Assembly: GCA_026706075.1 (NCBI GenBank)
Contig: JAPOZM010000071.1
Span: 1-37,786, forward strand
Direction: 5' to 3'
DNA from: Gemmatimonadaceae bacterium
GTDB lineage: Bacteria; Latescibacterota; UBA2968; UBA8231
Length of the DNA stretch: 37,786 nt
Both the position numbers and the translations under genes were made by a program. The notes beneath the pieces were generated by a model. It made no database searches and had not been told where the DNA came from. It saw nothing but the letters and a program-made list of their open reading frames with translations. Shown piece by piece: positions 23,791 through 32,429 of this stretch; positions within the stretch are counted from its first letter, which is position 1; the number at the start of each line of letters is the position of its first letter.

Positions 23791-24372
23791 ATGGTTTCCC
23801 GTGCATCCACATCCCGTCTCCCGCCCCCGGCGCTGCGCCGCTTCTTCGGGGCCATGGTGCGCCCCTGCTTCGCCAGCCTCGGCATCGGCCAGGGCGAGCT
23901 GGCCGACTACGTCACCGATATGCTCGCCCGGTTCTCGCGCACCGATCAGCTCTACCGCGTGCGCGACAGCGGCGGCCGCCCCCTGCACACGCTCACCGGC
24001 CTGCTGCTGGAGCTGATGGAGGAATGGGGATCCGACCGGGCCTGGTCCTTCGACCGGGAGGTCGACCTGCGGCGCCACTGCGGCGACTACGCCCTCTTCC
24101 TTTCCGGCATCTTCCGCCCCCACGTGGAGGCCGGCGGCCACCTCTCCTACTACCTGCGGGAGGGCGGCGAGAGCTACCGGCTCGTGGGCGAGCACCTGCA
24201 GCTGGCGGGCGCCCGCCAGGCCTGCCTCTTCAGGGGCATGGCCGACCGCTTCGAGGAGCTGTCGGGGACCCTCGACTACCTGCGCAAGGTGCACATGGCG
24301 CCGGCCTTGCACGGGCATCCGTACGGCGCCGCCCTCAGCGGCTTCGAGGTCGGCGGCGGCGGCGAGTCCTGA
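23791..24372 (+). CDS. Conserved-looking protein of unknown function
   Basis: 193 residues that I do not recognise. It looks soluble and largely helical, with LADYVTDMLARFSRTDQLYR, TLTGLLLELMEEWGSDRAW, DYALFLSGIFRPHVEAGGHL and SYYLREGGESYRLVGEHLQL; the last two segments suggest a conserved core with paired His and Tyr residues. Codon use matches its neighbours and it has its own promoter, so it is likely a real gene. It is divergent from the RNB-sigma-polymerase operon and shares its promoter region, so joint regulation is possible. The next gene, a sensor kinase, starts 89 bases later. A later ATG at 23854 is a possible start. Confidence 0.75.
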   Translation: MVSRASTSRLPPPALRRFFGAMVRPCFASLGIGQGELADYVTDMLARFSRTDQLYRVRDSGGRPLHTLTGLLLELMEEWGSDRAWSFDREVDLRRHCGDYALFLSGIFRPHVEAGGHLSYYLREGGESYRLVGEHLQLAGARQACLFRGMADRFEELSGTLDYLRKVHMAPALHGHPYGAALSGFEVGGGGES

Positions 24373-24461
24373 CTCCGTTGGCGGCGCCCGCCTGCCCCCC
24401 CTCCGGGGGAGACGGGCGCTCCCGGACGGGCCCCCTTCAGCGGAGATCGCCCCCCGCCGAG

Positions 24462-25529
24462 ATGACCCAGGCCCTGCCACCCCTGCCGCGCATCACGCCG
24501 CGCGGCGTCCTCCTGACGGCGGCGGGCTGGCTGCTCTACACCGTCCTCTTCGAGATCTACTTCGCCGTCATGCTGGGGGCTCCCTTCGGCGCCTCTCTCC
24601 CGGGGCGCGCCATCGGCAGCGCCTGGTTGGCGCTCTACAGCGTGCCCGTCTGGCTGGTCGTCATCCGGGGCCTCGACCGGTCCGCCTGGGGCTGGCGGGT
24701 CCTGGCTCACGCCGGCCTCTGCCCGCTGTACGTGGCGGCCAACTGGTACACGATGGACCTGATCTCGCGAAGGATGTACGGCGCGCCGATCGTGCCCGCG
24801 GACCTGGTGATCTGGCAGTTGCTGGGGTTCGTGTTCACCTACATGGTGCAGTTCGGGCTGTTCCACATCGTCCGGGCCGGGCAGAAACTGCGCTGGCGGG
24901 AGAGACGGCAGGCGGCGCTGGAGCGCCTGCTGCGCGAGCAGCAGCTGGCGGTCCTGCGGTCGCAGCTGAACCCGCACTTCCTGTTCAACAGCCTGAACAC
25001 GATCAGCGCCGTCCTCGGACAGGACGCCGAGAAGGCGCGCCGGCTCATCGCGCGGCTGGGGGACGTGCTGCGCTACGCCGTCGATTCCGTGGAGCGGGAT
25101 ACGGTCTCCCTGGCCGAGGAGTGGGCGTTGACGCGCAGCCACCTCGAGGTCGAGCAGGCGCGTCTCGGGGAGCGGCTCGAGGTGCAGGCGGAGATGGCCG
25201 GCGCCCTGGCGTGCCAGGTGCCTCCCATGATCCTGCAGCCCCTGGTGGAGAACGCCATCGTCCACGGCATCGCTCCCCTCCCCGACGGCGGGCAGCTGCG
25301 GGTCTCGGCGGAACAGACCCCGGACCGGGTGGTGCTCACGGTGAGCAACACGGGGGCGGCCGTGGCCGGCGACGTCGCCCTCTGGGAGTCCCGCGGCACC
25401 GCCCTCAGGAACATCCGGACCCGCCTGCGGACCCTATACGGGGACGGGGCTGACCTGCGGTTGTCGTCACCGGCCGCGGGTGGATTCGAGGCGGTGGTTC
25501 GCCTGCCGGCCGGGGGCTCGCATGACTGA
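24462..25529 (+). CDS. LytS-type membrane sensor histidine kinase
   Basis: 355 residues. Four hydrophobic segments cover about 15-138, followed by a short coiled-coil (RERRQAALERLLREQQLAVL). The His_kinase motif SQLNPHFLFNSLNTISAVLG places the phospho-acceptor His at 172. The ATP-binding N-box is MILQPLVENAIVHG, with Asn at about 264, and the G-box region includes GTALRNIRTRL. This is the 'LytS/YehU' class that pairs with LytTR regulators, and the cognate gene overlaps it by eight bases (25522-25529). The signal is unknown; there is no separate extracytoplasmic domain. Confidence 0.92.
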   Translation: MTQALPPLPRITPRGVLLTAAGWLLYTVLFEIYFAVMLGAPFGASLPGRAIGSAWLALYSVPVWLVVIRGLDRSAWGWRVLAHAGLCPLYVAANWYTMDLISRRMYGAPIVPADLVIWQLLGFVFTYMVQFGLFHIVRAGQKLRWRERRQAALERLLREQQLAVLRSQLNPHFLFNSLNTISAVLGQDAEKARRLIARLGDVLRYAVDSVERDTVSLAEEWALTRSHLEVEQARLGERLEVQAEMAGALACQVPPMILQPLVENAIVHGIAPLPDGGQLRVSAEQTPDRVVLTVSNTGAAVAGDVALWESRGTALRNIRTRLRTLYGDGADLRLSSPAAGGFEAVVRLPAGGSHD

Positions 25530-26265
25530 GGAGACCACCGCTCTCATCGCCGACGACGAGGTCCCCGCCCGCCAGTTGCTGGCCGAGTATCTCGGGCGCT
25601 TCCCGCAGATCCGCGTCGTGGCCGTCTGCGCCGACGGGTCGCAGGCGGTGCGGGAGATCGACGCCCGCCGCCCTTCGCTGGCCTTCCTCGACATCCACAT
25701 GCCGGCGCCGACCGGTCTGGAGGTGCTGACGCGGGTCCGCCACCTCCCCCGGGTGGTCTTCACCACCGCTCATCCCGAGTTCGCCGTCCAGGCCTTCGAG
25801 GTCAACGCCGTCGACTACCTGCTGAAGCCGTACGACTTCGAGCGATTCTCCACGGCGGTGGGCAAGGCTCTCGAGGCGTCGCGCGGCAGCGAGGTCGACC
25901 GGCTGGTCTCCCTGCTTCACGATGTCCGGAGGCGTGAGACGCCCGGGCAGCTCTTCCTCAAGGTGTCGGGGAGGATCATCGCGGTCCACGTCGACCAGGT
26001 CCGCTGGCTCCAGGCCGAGGGCGACTACACCCGCGTCCACACCCGGGGCGGCTCCCACTTCGTCAGCGAGGGCCTCGGCGGCCTGGAGGCGAGACTCGAC
26101 CCGGGGCGGTTCATGCGCGTCCACCGGTCCGCCGTCGTCGCCATCGAGGCCCTCCGCGAGCTGACCAGCGACGGCGACGGAGGCTACCTGGCGCGCCTCG
26201 ACGACGACACCGAGGTGCGGGTCTCGCGCAGGTATGCAGCGAGACTGCGCAGCCTCGCGGGCTGA
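25522..26265 (+). CDS. LytTR-family response regulator
   Basis: 247 residues from the ATG at 25522. The receiver domain has the acidic pair DDE at 11-13, phospho-acceptor D57 in LAFLDIHMP and the conserved Lys in DYLLKPYDF. The C-terminal LytTR DNA-binding domain runs from about 150 to 245 (FLKVSGRIIAVHVDQVRWLQ, GDYTRVHT, FMRVHRSAVVAIEAL). It overlaps the sensor gene by eight bases, so the two form a complete two-component system. The target genes cannot be read from the window. It converges with the beta-glucosidase gene. Confidence 0.94.
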   Translation: MTEETTALIADDEVPARQLLAEYLGRFPQIRVVAVCADGSQAVREIDARRPSLAFLDIHMPAPTGLEVLTRVRHLPRVVFTTAHPEFAVQAFEVNAVDYLLKPYDFERFSTAVGKALEASRGSEVDRLVSLLHDVRRRETPGQLFLKVSGRIIAVHVDQVRWLQAEGDYTRVHTRGGSHFVSEGLGGLEARLDPGRFMRVHRSAVVAIEALRELTSDGDGGYLARLDDDTEVRVSRRYAARLRSLAG

Positions 26266-26350
26266 CCCGGTCGACGAGACCCGAGGCAGATCCACGTCGG
26301 CGCGACGCCGCGAGGAGCCCGCCAGGCCAGGGACGTGTCCGAGGCCCCGG

Positions 26351-26432
26351 CGGTCAGGGACGCCGGCGCCATGGCTCCCCCGGGGAGCCGCTCGGTCCGG
26401 CCGTGTCCGTGGCTGGCAGCGGTCAGGGACGC
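26351..26432. repeat. Short direct repeat and hairpin between convergent genes
   Basis: CGGTCAGGGACGC occurs at 26351-26363 and again at 26420-26432, where it includes the stop of the beta-glucosidase gene. Both copies continue into CCGGCGCC, so the first looks like a duplicate of the gene's 3' end. Between them GGCTCCCC/GGGGAGCC (26373-26389) can form a hairpin with no U-tract, a possible shared stop for the two converging genes. Confidence 0.45.
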
Positions 26433-27883
26433 AGCCGGCGCCGCGTGACGATCTCCCGATAGGCGGAGGCGCTCTCCTTCCACAGCCGCTCCTGGCTGTC
26501 GAAGTCGACGTGGATCAGCCCGTATCGGCGGCTGTACCCCGCGGTGTACTCGAAGTGATCGAAGGCCGACCAGACGATGTAGCCGTCCACCGGGGCGCCC
26601 GCCGCCAGGGCCCGGTGCACCTGGCGCAGATGGTCCTCCAGGAAGCGGGTCCGCAGCGCGTCGTGAACCCGCCCCTCCACGACGCCCTCGTCCGCCGGGC
26701 CGAAGCCGCAGCCGTTCTCGGTGACGATGAGCCGCGCCGACCCGTAGTCCCGCGCGAGCCTGGTGAGCAGGTCGTACAGGCCCTCGGGGTACACCTCCCC
26801 GAGGACCGAGGTCACCGAGTCCGGGTCGGCGAGCACCTCGATGCCGAACCGGTCCGAGCCCGGCCGGTGGCGCACCCGCCGCGGGGCGTAGTAGTTGACG
26901 CCGATGAAGTCCGGCGGCACCCGGCCCAGGGAGGAGATCTCCTCCAGGTCCGCGGCCAGTCCCGCCGCGCGGTAGCGGCTGAGCACGTCCTCCGGATAGG
27001 AGCCCCGCAGCACGGCGTCGAGGAACCAGCGGTTGAGGATGCCGTCCTCCAGCCGCGCCGCGGCGACATCCTTCGGCCGCTCCGAGGCCGCGTACACGGG
27101 AGACAGGTTCAGGGCGATCCCGATCCGGCCCGGCAGGCCCATGTCGCGGAAGAGCTCCACCGCCCGGCCGTGGGCCAGCAGGTGGTTGTGGGTATCGACC
27201 GCCTGCTCGGCCAGCGCCTCCCCCGGCACCGGGACAAAGCGTCCCGGCCGGGCGGGGGGCAGCAGCCCCTTGGCGATGCTGCCGATGTACATCGTCTCCA
27301 TGTACGGCTCGTTCAGGGTGATCCAGGTGGAGACCCGGTCTCCGTAGGCCTCGAAGACGACGCGGGCGTACTCGGCGAACCAGTCGGGAGAACGCGGATT
27401 GGCCCAGCCGCCGCGGCGCCCCAGCTCGAGCGGCAGGTCCTGGTGGTAGAGGGTGACCACGGGCTCGATGCCGGCCGACAGCAGCGAGTCGATGACCGCG
27501 CCGTAGTGCTCGAGGCCGGCGTCGTTCACCGGCCCGGTCCCCCGGGGAAGGATCCGCGACCAGGCGATGGAGAAGCGGTAGGTGTCGATGCCCAGGCGGC
27601 GCAGGTGGTCGATGTCCTCCCCGTAGCGGTGGTAGTGGTCGATGGCGACGTTGCCCGTCGCCCCTGCCGCGATCCCGATCTCGTTGGTGTAGAAGTCGAG
27701 GACCGACAGGCCCTTGCCGTCCTCCTGCCAGGCGCCCTCGACCTGGTAGGCCGAGGTGGCGGCGCCGAACCGGAAGCTCTGCGGGAACACCAGATCGGCG
27801 GTGGGTCCGGAGCCGCGCTGCAGAACGCTGCAGCCGGTGAAGAGGAGCAGCGTGCAGACGAACAGGAGCTTGGAGCGAGTCAT
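26423..27883 (-). CDS. Glycoside hydrolase family 1 beta-glucosidase, probable lipoprotein
   Basis: 486 residues from the ATG at 27883, with GGAGAGA six bases upstream. The N-terminus MTRSKLLFVCTLLLFTGC ends in a lipobox-like LFTGC, with Phe at the unusual -3 position, so membrane anchoring outside the cytoplasm is likely. GH1 signatures: FRFGAATSAYQVEGAW near 38-52, acid/base E192 in TLNEP, nucleophile E389 in IVTENGCGFG and the late HFEYTAGYSRRYGLIHVDF. The common LYHWDLP is LYHQDLP here, a Trp-to-Gln change near the sugar site. It cleaves beta-glucosides or related disaccharides. GH1 enzymes with lipoprotein signals are less common than cytoplasmic ones. Confidence 0.92.
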   Translation of the reverse strand: MTRSKLLFVCTLLLFTGCSVLQRGSGPTADLVFPQSFRFGAATSAYQVEGAWQEDGKGLSVLDFYTNEIGIAAGATGNVAIDHYHRYGEDIDHLRRLGIDTYRFSIAWSRILPRGTGPVNDAGLEHYGAVIDSLLSAGIEPVVTLYHQDLPLELGRRGGWANPRSPDWFAEYARVVFEAYGDRVSTWITLNEPYMETMYIGSIAKGLLPPARPGRFVPVPGEALAEQAVDTHNHLLAHGRAVELFRDMGLPGRIGIALNLSPVYAASERPKDVAAARLEDGILNRWFLDAVLRGSYPEDVLSRYRAAGLAADLEEISSLGRVPPDFIGVNYYAPRRVRHRPGSDRFGIEVLADPDSVTSVLGEVYPEGLYDLLTRLARDYGSARLIVTENGCGFGPADEGVVEGRVHDALRTRFLEDHLRQVHRALAAGAPVDGYIVWSAFDHFEYTAGYSRRYGLIHVDFDSQERLWKESASAYREIVTRRRLRP

Positions 27884-28132
27884 GGGTTCTCTCCGTGAAG
27901 AGTTGCTCACGAGCCTACGGAGAGAAGGGCCTGGGTCCACCTCCAATCGATGAACGGCGTCAGCCCCCGATGAGCGACGGTCGGGGACGACGAAGGCCGG
28001 TGCCGGATCGCCAGGCCACCGGGGGCCAGGGCCGGTGCGCCCCCGGAACCTGGACCCTACCTTTCCGACCTTCGAGGGTGGACTGAGCCGGGCCCGACCC
28101 CTTCCCGGGCCCGCAACGAGAGGAGGACATCG

Positions 28133-29815
28133 GTGCTGAGACTGATCGCCTTCTTCCTCGAGCACCGCGGGCGGCGCCGGGGCATCGTGCGGCTCCTGTG
28201 GGTGCTCTCCGCCTTCGTTCTCATCATCATCCTCTACAGCGTCCTCTTCCACCTGCTCATGCACGACGAGGGCCGGCACTTCTCCTGGTTCGACGGGGTG
28301 TACTGGACGCTCACCACGATGTCCACCACCGGCTTCGGGGACATCACCTTCGAGGCCGTGCCCGGGCGGGTCTTCACCGCCGTCGTGCTCGTCAGCGGCA
28401 CGCTCTTCATGCTGATCCTGCTGCCCTTCACCTTCCTGCAGTTCTTCCTGATGCCGTGGATGGAGGCCCAGGCCCTCAGGCGCCGCCCGCGAAAGCTCGA
28501 CGCCGGCACCCGGGACCACGTCGTCCTGGTGCAGCACGACCCCATGTCGATCGCCCTGGTCGAACGGCTCGTGCAGTTCCAGTACTCGTACGTGCTGATC
28601 GAGCCGGACCCCGCCGAGGCCGCCCGGCTGGCCGACGAGGGGATCAACGTGATCCTGGGGGACCTCGACGATCCCAGGACCTACCGGGGGGCCCGGGTGG
28701 CCGACGCCGCCCTCGTGGTCGCCGCCCGCACCGACGAGAGGAACACGCAGATCGCCTCGACGGTGAGGGCCATCTCCGAGAGCACGCCGATCATCGGCAC
28801 CGCCGACTTGCCGGCCTCGGTGGACATCCTCGAGCTGGCGGGGTGCGACCACGTGCTGCAGCTGGGCGACCTGCTGGGCGAGTCCCTGGCGCGGCGCACG
28901 ACGGCGGGAGACGCCATGGCCCACGTCATCGGCGACTTCGGCCAACTGCTGATCGCCGAGGCGACGACGACGAACACCCCCATCGTCGGCCAGACCCTGG
29001 TGGAGGCGGACCTGCGCAGGAAGGTGGGGATCCACGTGATCGGCGTCTGGGAGCGGGGGCAGTTTCAGCCGGCGCGGCCGGAGACCCGCATCACCGCCCA
29101 GACCGTCCTCGTCCTCGCCGCGGACCAGGACCAGCTCTACCGCTACAACAGCCTCTTCGCCATCTACAACCAGTCCGCCGAGCCGGTGATCATCATCGGC
29201 GCCGGCCGCGTCGGCCGCGCCGTGGCGCGCTCCCTGGAGGAGCGCAACGTCGACTACTGCATCGTCGAGCGGGATCCCGAGGCCGCCCCCGGCGCCCGCA
29301 AGATGGTGGAGGGCTCGGCGGCCGAGCTGGAGGTTCTGGAGGAGGCGGGCATCCGGACGGCGCCGGCCGCGGTCCTCACCACCCGGGACGACGACACCAA
29401 CGTCTACCTGGCGATCTACTGCCGCCAGCTGCGGCCCGACATCCAGATCATCGCCCGGGCGAACCAGGAGCGGAACGTGCAGACCCTGCACCGGGCCGGC
29501 ACCGACTTCGTCATGTCCTATCCGTCGATGGGGGCCCGGGAGATCACCAACCACCTGCAGCGGAGCAGCACCCTCACCATCGCCGAGGGACTGGGGGTGC
29601 TCCGCCTGCCGGTTCCGCGGGGCCTGGCCGGCACCAGCATCGCGGGGTCGGAAATCCGTCCGCGGACCGGCTGCTCGGTGGTCGCCGTCAGCCGGGACGG
29701 CTCGACCAGCGTCAACCCCGATCCGACGGAGGCCCTGCCGCCGGGCGGCGAGATGATCCTCATCGCCACGGCCGAGGGCGAGCGCCTCTTCCTCAAGGAG
29801 TTCGGCGGCGCCTGA
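28133..29815 (+). CDS. Potassium channel with tandem TrkA/RCK domains
   Basis: 560 residues from a GTG at 28133, with AGGAGG six bases upstream. Two membrane helices (about 20-42 and 78-105) flank a pore loop whose filter is TTMSTTGFGD (61-70). GFGD instead of GYGD is a known variant in prokaryotic channels. The cytoplasmic part has two RCK units: the first starts near 128 (HVVLVQHDPMSIALVERL) and the second near 350 (PVIIIGAGRVGRAVARSL) with a clean dinucleotide-binding GxGxxG. Having both units in one chain, as in tandem-RCK channels, would let four subunits form the gating ring. It is divergent from the beta-glucosidase gene. Confidence 0.92.
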   Translation: MLRLIAFFLEHRGRRRGIVRLLWVLSAFVLIIILYSVLFHLLMHDEGRHFSWFDGVYWTLTTMSTTGFGDITFEAVPGRVFTAVVLVSGTLFMLILLPFTFLQFFLMPWMEAQALRRRPRKLDAGTRDHVVLVQHDPMSIALVERLVQFQYSYVLIEPDPAEAARLADEGINVILGDLDDPRTYRGARVADAALVVAARTDERNTQIASTVRAISESTPIIGTADLPASVDILELAGCDHVLQLGDLLGESLARRTTAGDAMAHVIGDFGQLLIAEATTTNTPIVGQTLVEADLRRKVGIHVIGVWERGQFQPARPETRITAQTVLVLAADQDQLYRYNSLFAIYNQSAEPVIIIGAGRVGRAVARSLEERNVDYCIVERDPEAAPGARKMVEGSAAELEVLEEAGIRTAPAAVLTTRDDDTNVYLAIYCRQLRPDIQIIARANQERNVQTLHRAGTDFVMSYPSMGAREITNHLQRSSTLTIAEGLGVLRLPVPRGLAGTSIAGSEIRPRTGCSVVAVSRDGSTSVNPDPTEALPPGGEMILIATAEGERLFLKEFGGA

Positions 29816-29819
29816 AGCG

Positions 29820-29845
29820 CCCGGGCCCTCGGGCGAGGGGCCGGG
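29820..29845. terminator. Strong GC hairpin between converging genes
   Basis: CCCGGGCCCTC, loop GGGC and GAGGGGCCGGG form an 11-pair stem with one G-G mismatch. It lies four bases after the channel stop and directly next to the end of the HIT relic on the other strand. No U-tract follows, as for the other GC hairpins in this window. Confidence 0.45.
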
Positions 29846-30042
29846 TCAGCGGCGGTTGGACTCCTGCTTCAGCCAGTAGCGGATGCCCTTGCGGCATGGG
29901 GTTCCGCCGCGAAGCGCGGGATCACGTGCAGGTGGGCGTGGAACACCGTCTGTCCGGCCACGGCGCCGCAGTTCCATCCCAGGTTGTATCCCTGGGGGTT
30001 GAGCCGGGCATCGACCCGGGGCGGACAGAAGGGACAGCTCAC
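29846..30042 (-). pseudogene. HIT-family hydrolase relic (internal deletion and frameshift)
   Basis: The GTG at 30042 overlaps the kinase stop as GTGA. The first residues SCPFCPPR are the zinc-knuckle start of a HIT protein, but the sequence then jumps to LNPQGYNLGWNCGAVAGQTV and FHAHLHVIPRF, the C-terminal HIT motif. Roughly 60 central residues are missing in frame. After HVIPRF the frame stops at 29869, but the shifted frame reads PCRKGIRYWLKQESNRR to a stop at 29846, which looks like the authentic tail. So there is a deletion plus a later frameshift. The catalytic HxHxH is still present. It could be a decaying gene or partly an assembly error. Confidence 0.75.
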
Positions 30043-32429
30043 GTCAGATCGGCGAGGCTGTCGCGCACCGTCGCTCTGGCGCCCGCGCCGGGCATTGGTC
30101 TTGCCATGCGGTAGCCGACCCCTCGCTCCGTCAGGACGTAAGCCGGCCGGCCCGCGTCGTCGCCGAGCTTGCGCCGCAGGTTCTTCACGAAGGTCCGCAC
30201 CCGCGCCGGAGCCACGGGGTCCTTCTTCTCCGCCCACAGGTGGTCGATCAGGGTGTCGTACGTGAAGACCCGTCCCGCGTCGAGCGAGAGCACGCGCAGC
30301 AGCTCGTACTCGGTGGCCGTCAGCGCCACGGGATCACCGCCCAAGGTTACCCGGCGCTGTTCGTAGTCGATGGCCAGGTCCCCGAGCACGAAGGAGTCCG
30401 GTTCCGCGCTGCGGCGCAGGGCGGCGCGGATCCGGGCCGTCAGCTCCGTCGGCGAGAAGGGCTTGACGATGTAGTCCGCAGCTCCCCTCTCCAGGGCGCG
30501 GGCGATGGTCTCGTCTCTTCCATACCCGGAGATGAAGATGACCGGCCGATCGGCCAGTTCGGGGACGCGGTCCAGCAGTTCGATGCCGTCGGTCTCGGGA
30601 AAGATCAGGTCGAGCAGGACCAGCCGGGGGTTCTCCGTGCGGAGGATGCGCGGCAGTTCCCGGGGGTCGCCGGTCACGATCGGGTCGTAGCCCGCGCCCT
30701 CGAGGGTTTCCCGCATGAAGCGCAGGGCCTGCGGGTCGTCGTCCACCACCAGGATGCGTGTCCGCTCGCGTCCGGGGTGAGCCCGGGCGTCTTCGGCCGC
30801 GGCGCCGTCGCCGGCCTCTCCGGCCACCGGAACAGAGAACGTGAACCGGGCGCCCTGGCCCACACCGCCACTGGCCGCCCATATGCGGCCCCCGTGGGCC
30901 TCGACCAGCCCCTTGCAGATGGCCAGCCCCAGCCCGGTGCCCCGCAGCCCGCGTTTCTCCGCGCCATCCACGTTGGTGTGCTTCTGGAACAGGCGCGGGA
31001 GCTCCTCGGCCGACAGGCCCCGGCCCTCGTCGGAGACCGAGATCGCCACGTGCACGTCATCGAGCTCGGCGGCGATCCGGATGGGCGACGACTCGGGCGC
31101 GTGCCGGGCGGCGTTGGCCAGCAGGTTGTTCAGGACCTGCACGATGCGCGGCCGGTCGGCCATCACCCGGGGCAGGTCCGCCGGCAAGTCGATCAGGACG
31201 GTGTGCCGGCTTCCCCCGCTCAGGAAAGTGTTCCGGGCCTGGTCCACCAGGACCGGCAAAATGGAGGGCTCGGGGGTCACCGACAGGGTGCCGGCCTCGA
31301 TGCGCCCGGCATCCAGCAGATCGCGGATCAGGCTCCACATGTGCTCGGCCTGCGCGTCGATGAGCCGGAAGAACGGCAGCATCTCGGCCGGGGACGGCAC
31401 CGGTGAGGACGCCAGCACGGTGGCGGCAGAGCCCCGGATCGAGGTCAGCGGGGCCCGCAGCTCGTGGCTCACCAGGCCCAGGAACTCGGACCGCAGGCGC
31501 TCCAGCTCCTCCATCGGGCTCAGGTCCTGCAGGGTGACGACCACCGACTCGACCTCCCCGTCCCCGGATCGGATCGGCGTGGCGTTGACCAGCGTCCGCA
31601 CCCGGCGCCCATCGGGGACCTCCAGGACGATCTCCTCGGCGCGCAGCGTCTCGCCGGTGCTCAGGGCCTTCGCCATGCCCAGCTTTTCGAGGGAGACCTC
31701 CTGGCCGTCCGCCCGCCGGAAGGTCAGGACGTCCGGCAGTTGCTCCAGGGAACGGCCCGGCATGCGGAGACCTTCGACGATCCGCTTCGCCTCCCGGTTG
31801 AACGACACGGGCCGGCCGCTCCGGGCGTCGAGGACCACGACCCCCACCGGCGAGGTGTCGACCATGGCCTCCAGGTCCGCTCGGGCCCGTTGCTCGTCCC
31901 GGTGGGTACGGGCGTTGGCGATCGCCGTGGCCGCCTGCGAGGCGAAGAGCTTCAGGACCTCCTCGTCCTCGAGGGTGAACTCGCCTCCCCCTGCCTTCTC
32001 GCCGAGGAAGAAGCTGCCCACGTCCACCTCCCGATGCCGCATCGGCGTGGCCTGGAAGGTCTTCGGCAGCTGCGGCATCGAGGAAAAGCCGAGGGACCGG
32101 ACGTAGCCGTTCAGGTCGGGCAGTCTCAGTGCTCCCGACAGGCTCCGGAGGTGCTCGAACAGACGCGGCCCGTCGGGCCACTCGGTGAGCTGCCGGTGCT
32201 CCTCGGGGCTCATTCCCGAACTGACGAGGTCCTGAACCTGCCCCGCCTCGTCCACGGTCGTGATGACGCCGCACCGGGCGCCGGTCAGGGCGCGGGCGCC
32301 GTCCAGGACCTCCTGCAGGACCGTATCCAGCTCGAGGCTGGTGCTGATGCGCAGGATGGCCGTGCTCAGCCGGGAATAGCGGCTGCGGAGAGCCTCCATC
32401 TCCTGCCTCGCCGTCGCCTTTCCGTCCAT
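30039..32429 (-). CDS. Hybrid histidine kinase fused to an OmpR-type response regulator
   Basis: 796 residues, without membrane segments. Order: coiled-coil start, GAF domain (about 30-175, from SLELDTVLQEVLDGARALTG), PAS-like domain (185-300), HisKA with H322 in SHELRAPLTSIRGS, HATPase with N-box NNLLANAARHAPESS (434-448) and GTGLGLAICKGL, a receiver with acceptor D607 in LVLLDLIFPETDG, and an OmpR/PhoB-type winged helix (680-778; VALTATEYELLRVL, VRTFVKNLRRKLGDD, YVLTERGVGYR). Sensor, kinase and DNA-binding output are thus in one soluble chain, so phosphorylation could control DNA binding directly. The HIT relic is coupled to its 3' end. Confidence 0.93.
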   Translation of the reverse strand: MDGKATARQEMEALRSRYSRLSTAILRISTSLELDTVLQEVLDGARALTGARCGVITTVDEAGQVQDLVSSGMSPEEHRQLTEWPDGPRLFEHLRSLSGALRLPDLNGYVRSLGFSSMPQLPKTFQATPMRHREVDVGSFFLGEKAGGGEFTLEDEEVLKLFASQAATAIANARTHRDEQRARADLEAMVDTSPVGVVVLDARSGRPVSFNREAKRIVEGLRMPGRSLEQLPDVLTFRRADGQEVSLEKLGMAKALSTGETLRAEEIVLEVPDGRRVRTLVNATPIRSGDGEVESVVVTLQDLSPMEELERLRSEFLGLVSHELRAPLTSIRGSAATVLASSPVPSPAEMLPFFRLIDAQAEHMWSLIRDLLDAGRIEAGTLSVTPEPSILPVLVDQARNTFLSGGSRHTVLIDLPADLPRVMADRPRIVQVLNNLLANAARHAPESSPIRIAAELDDVHVAISVSDEGRGLSAEELPRLFQKHTNVDGAEKRGLRGTGLGLAICKGLVEAHGGRIWAASGGVGQGARFTFSVPVAGEAGDGAAAEDARAHPGRERTRILVVDDDPQALRFMRETLEGAGYDPIVTGDPRELPRILRTENPRLVLLDLIFPETDGIELLDRVPELADRPVIFISGYGRDETIARALERGAADYIVKPFSPTELTARIRAALRRSAEPDSFVLGDLAIDYEQRRVTLGGDPVALTATEYELLRVLSLDAGRVFTYDTLIDHLWAEKKDPVAPARVRTFVKNLRRKLGDDAGRPAYVLTERGVGYRMARPMPGAGARATVRDSLADLT

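Noticed and set aside
28089..28113. Two copies of CGGGCCCG just before the potassium channel ribosome site, as a riboswitch-like hairpin.
   Set aside because: They are short GC palindromes in very GC-rich DNA, with no conserved riboswitch pattern around them.
27884..29554. The beta-glucosidase frame is open far upstream on the minus strand.
   Set aside because: That part is antisense to the potassium channel; the lipoprotein signal at 27883 and its ribosome site define the real start.
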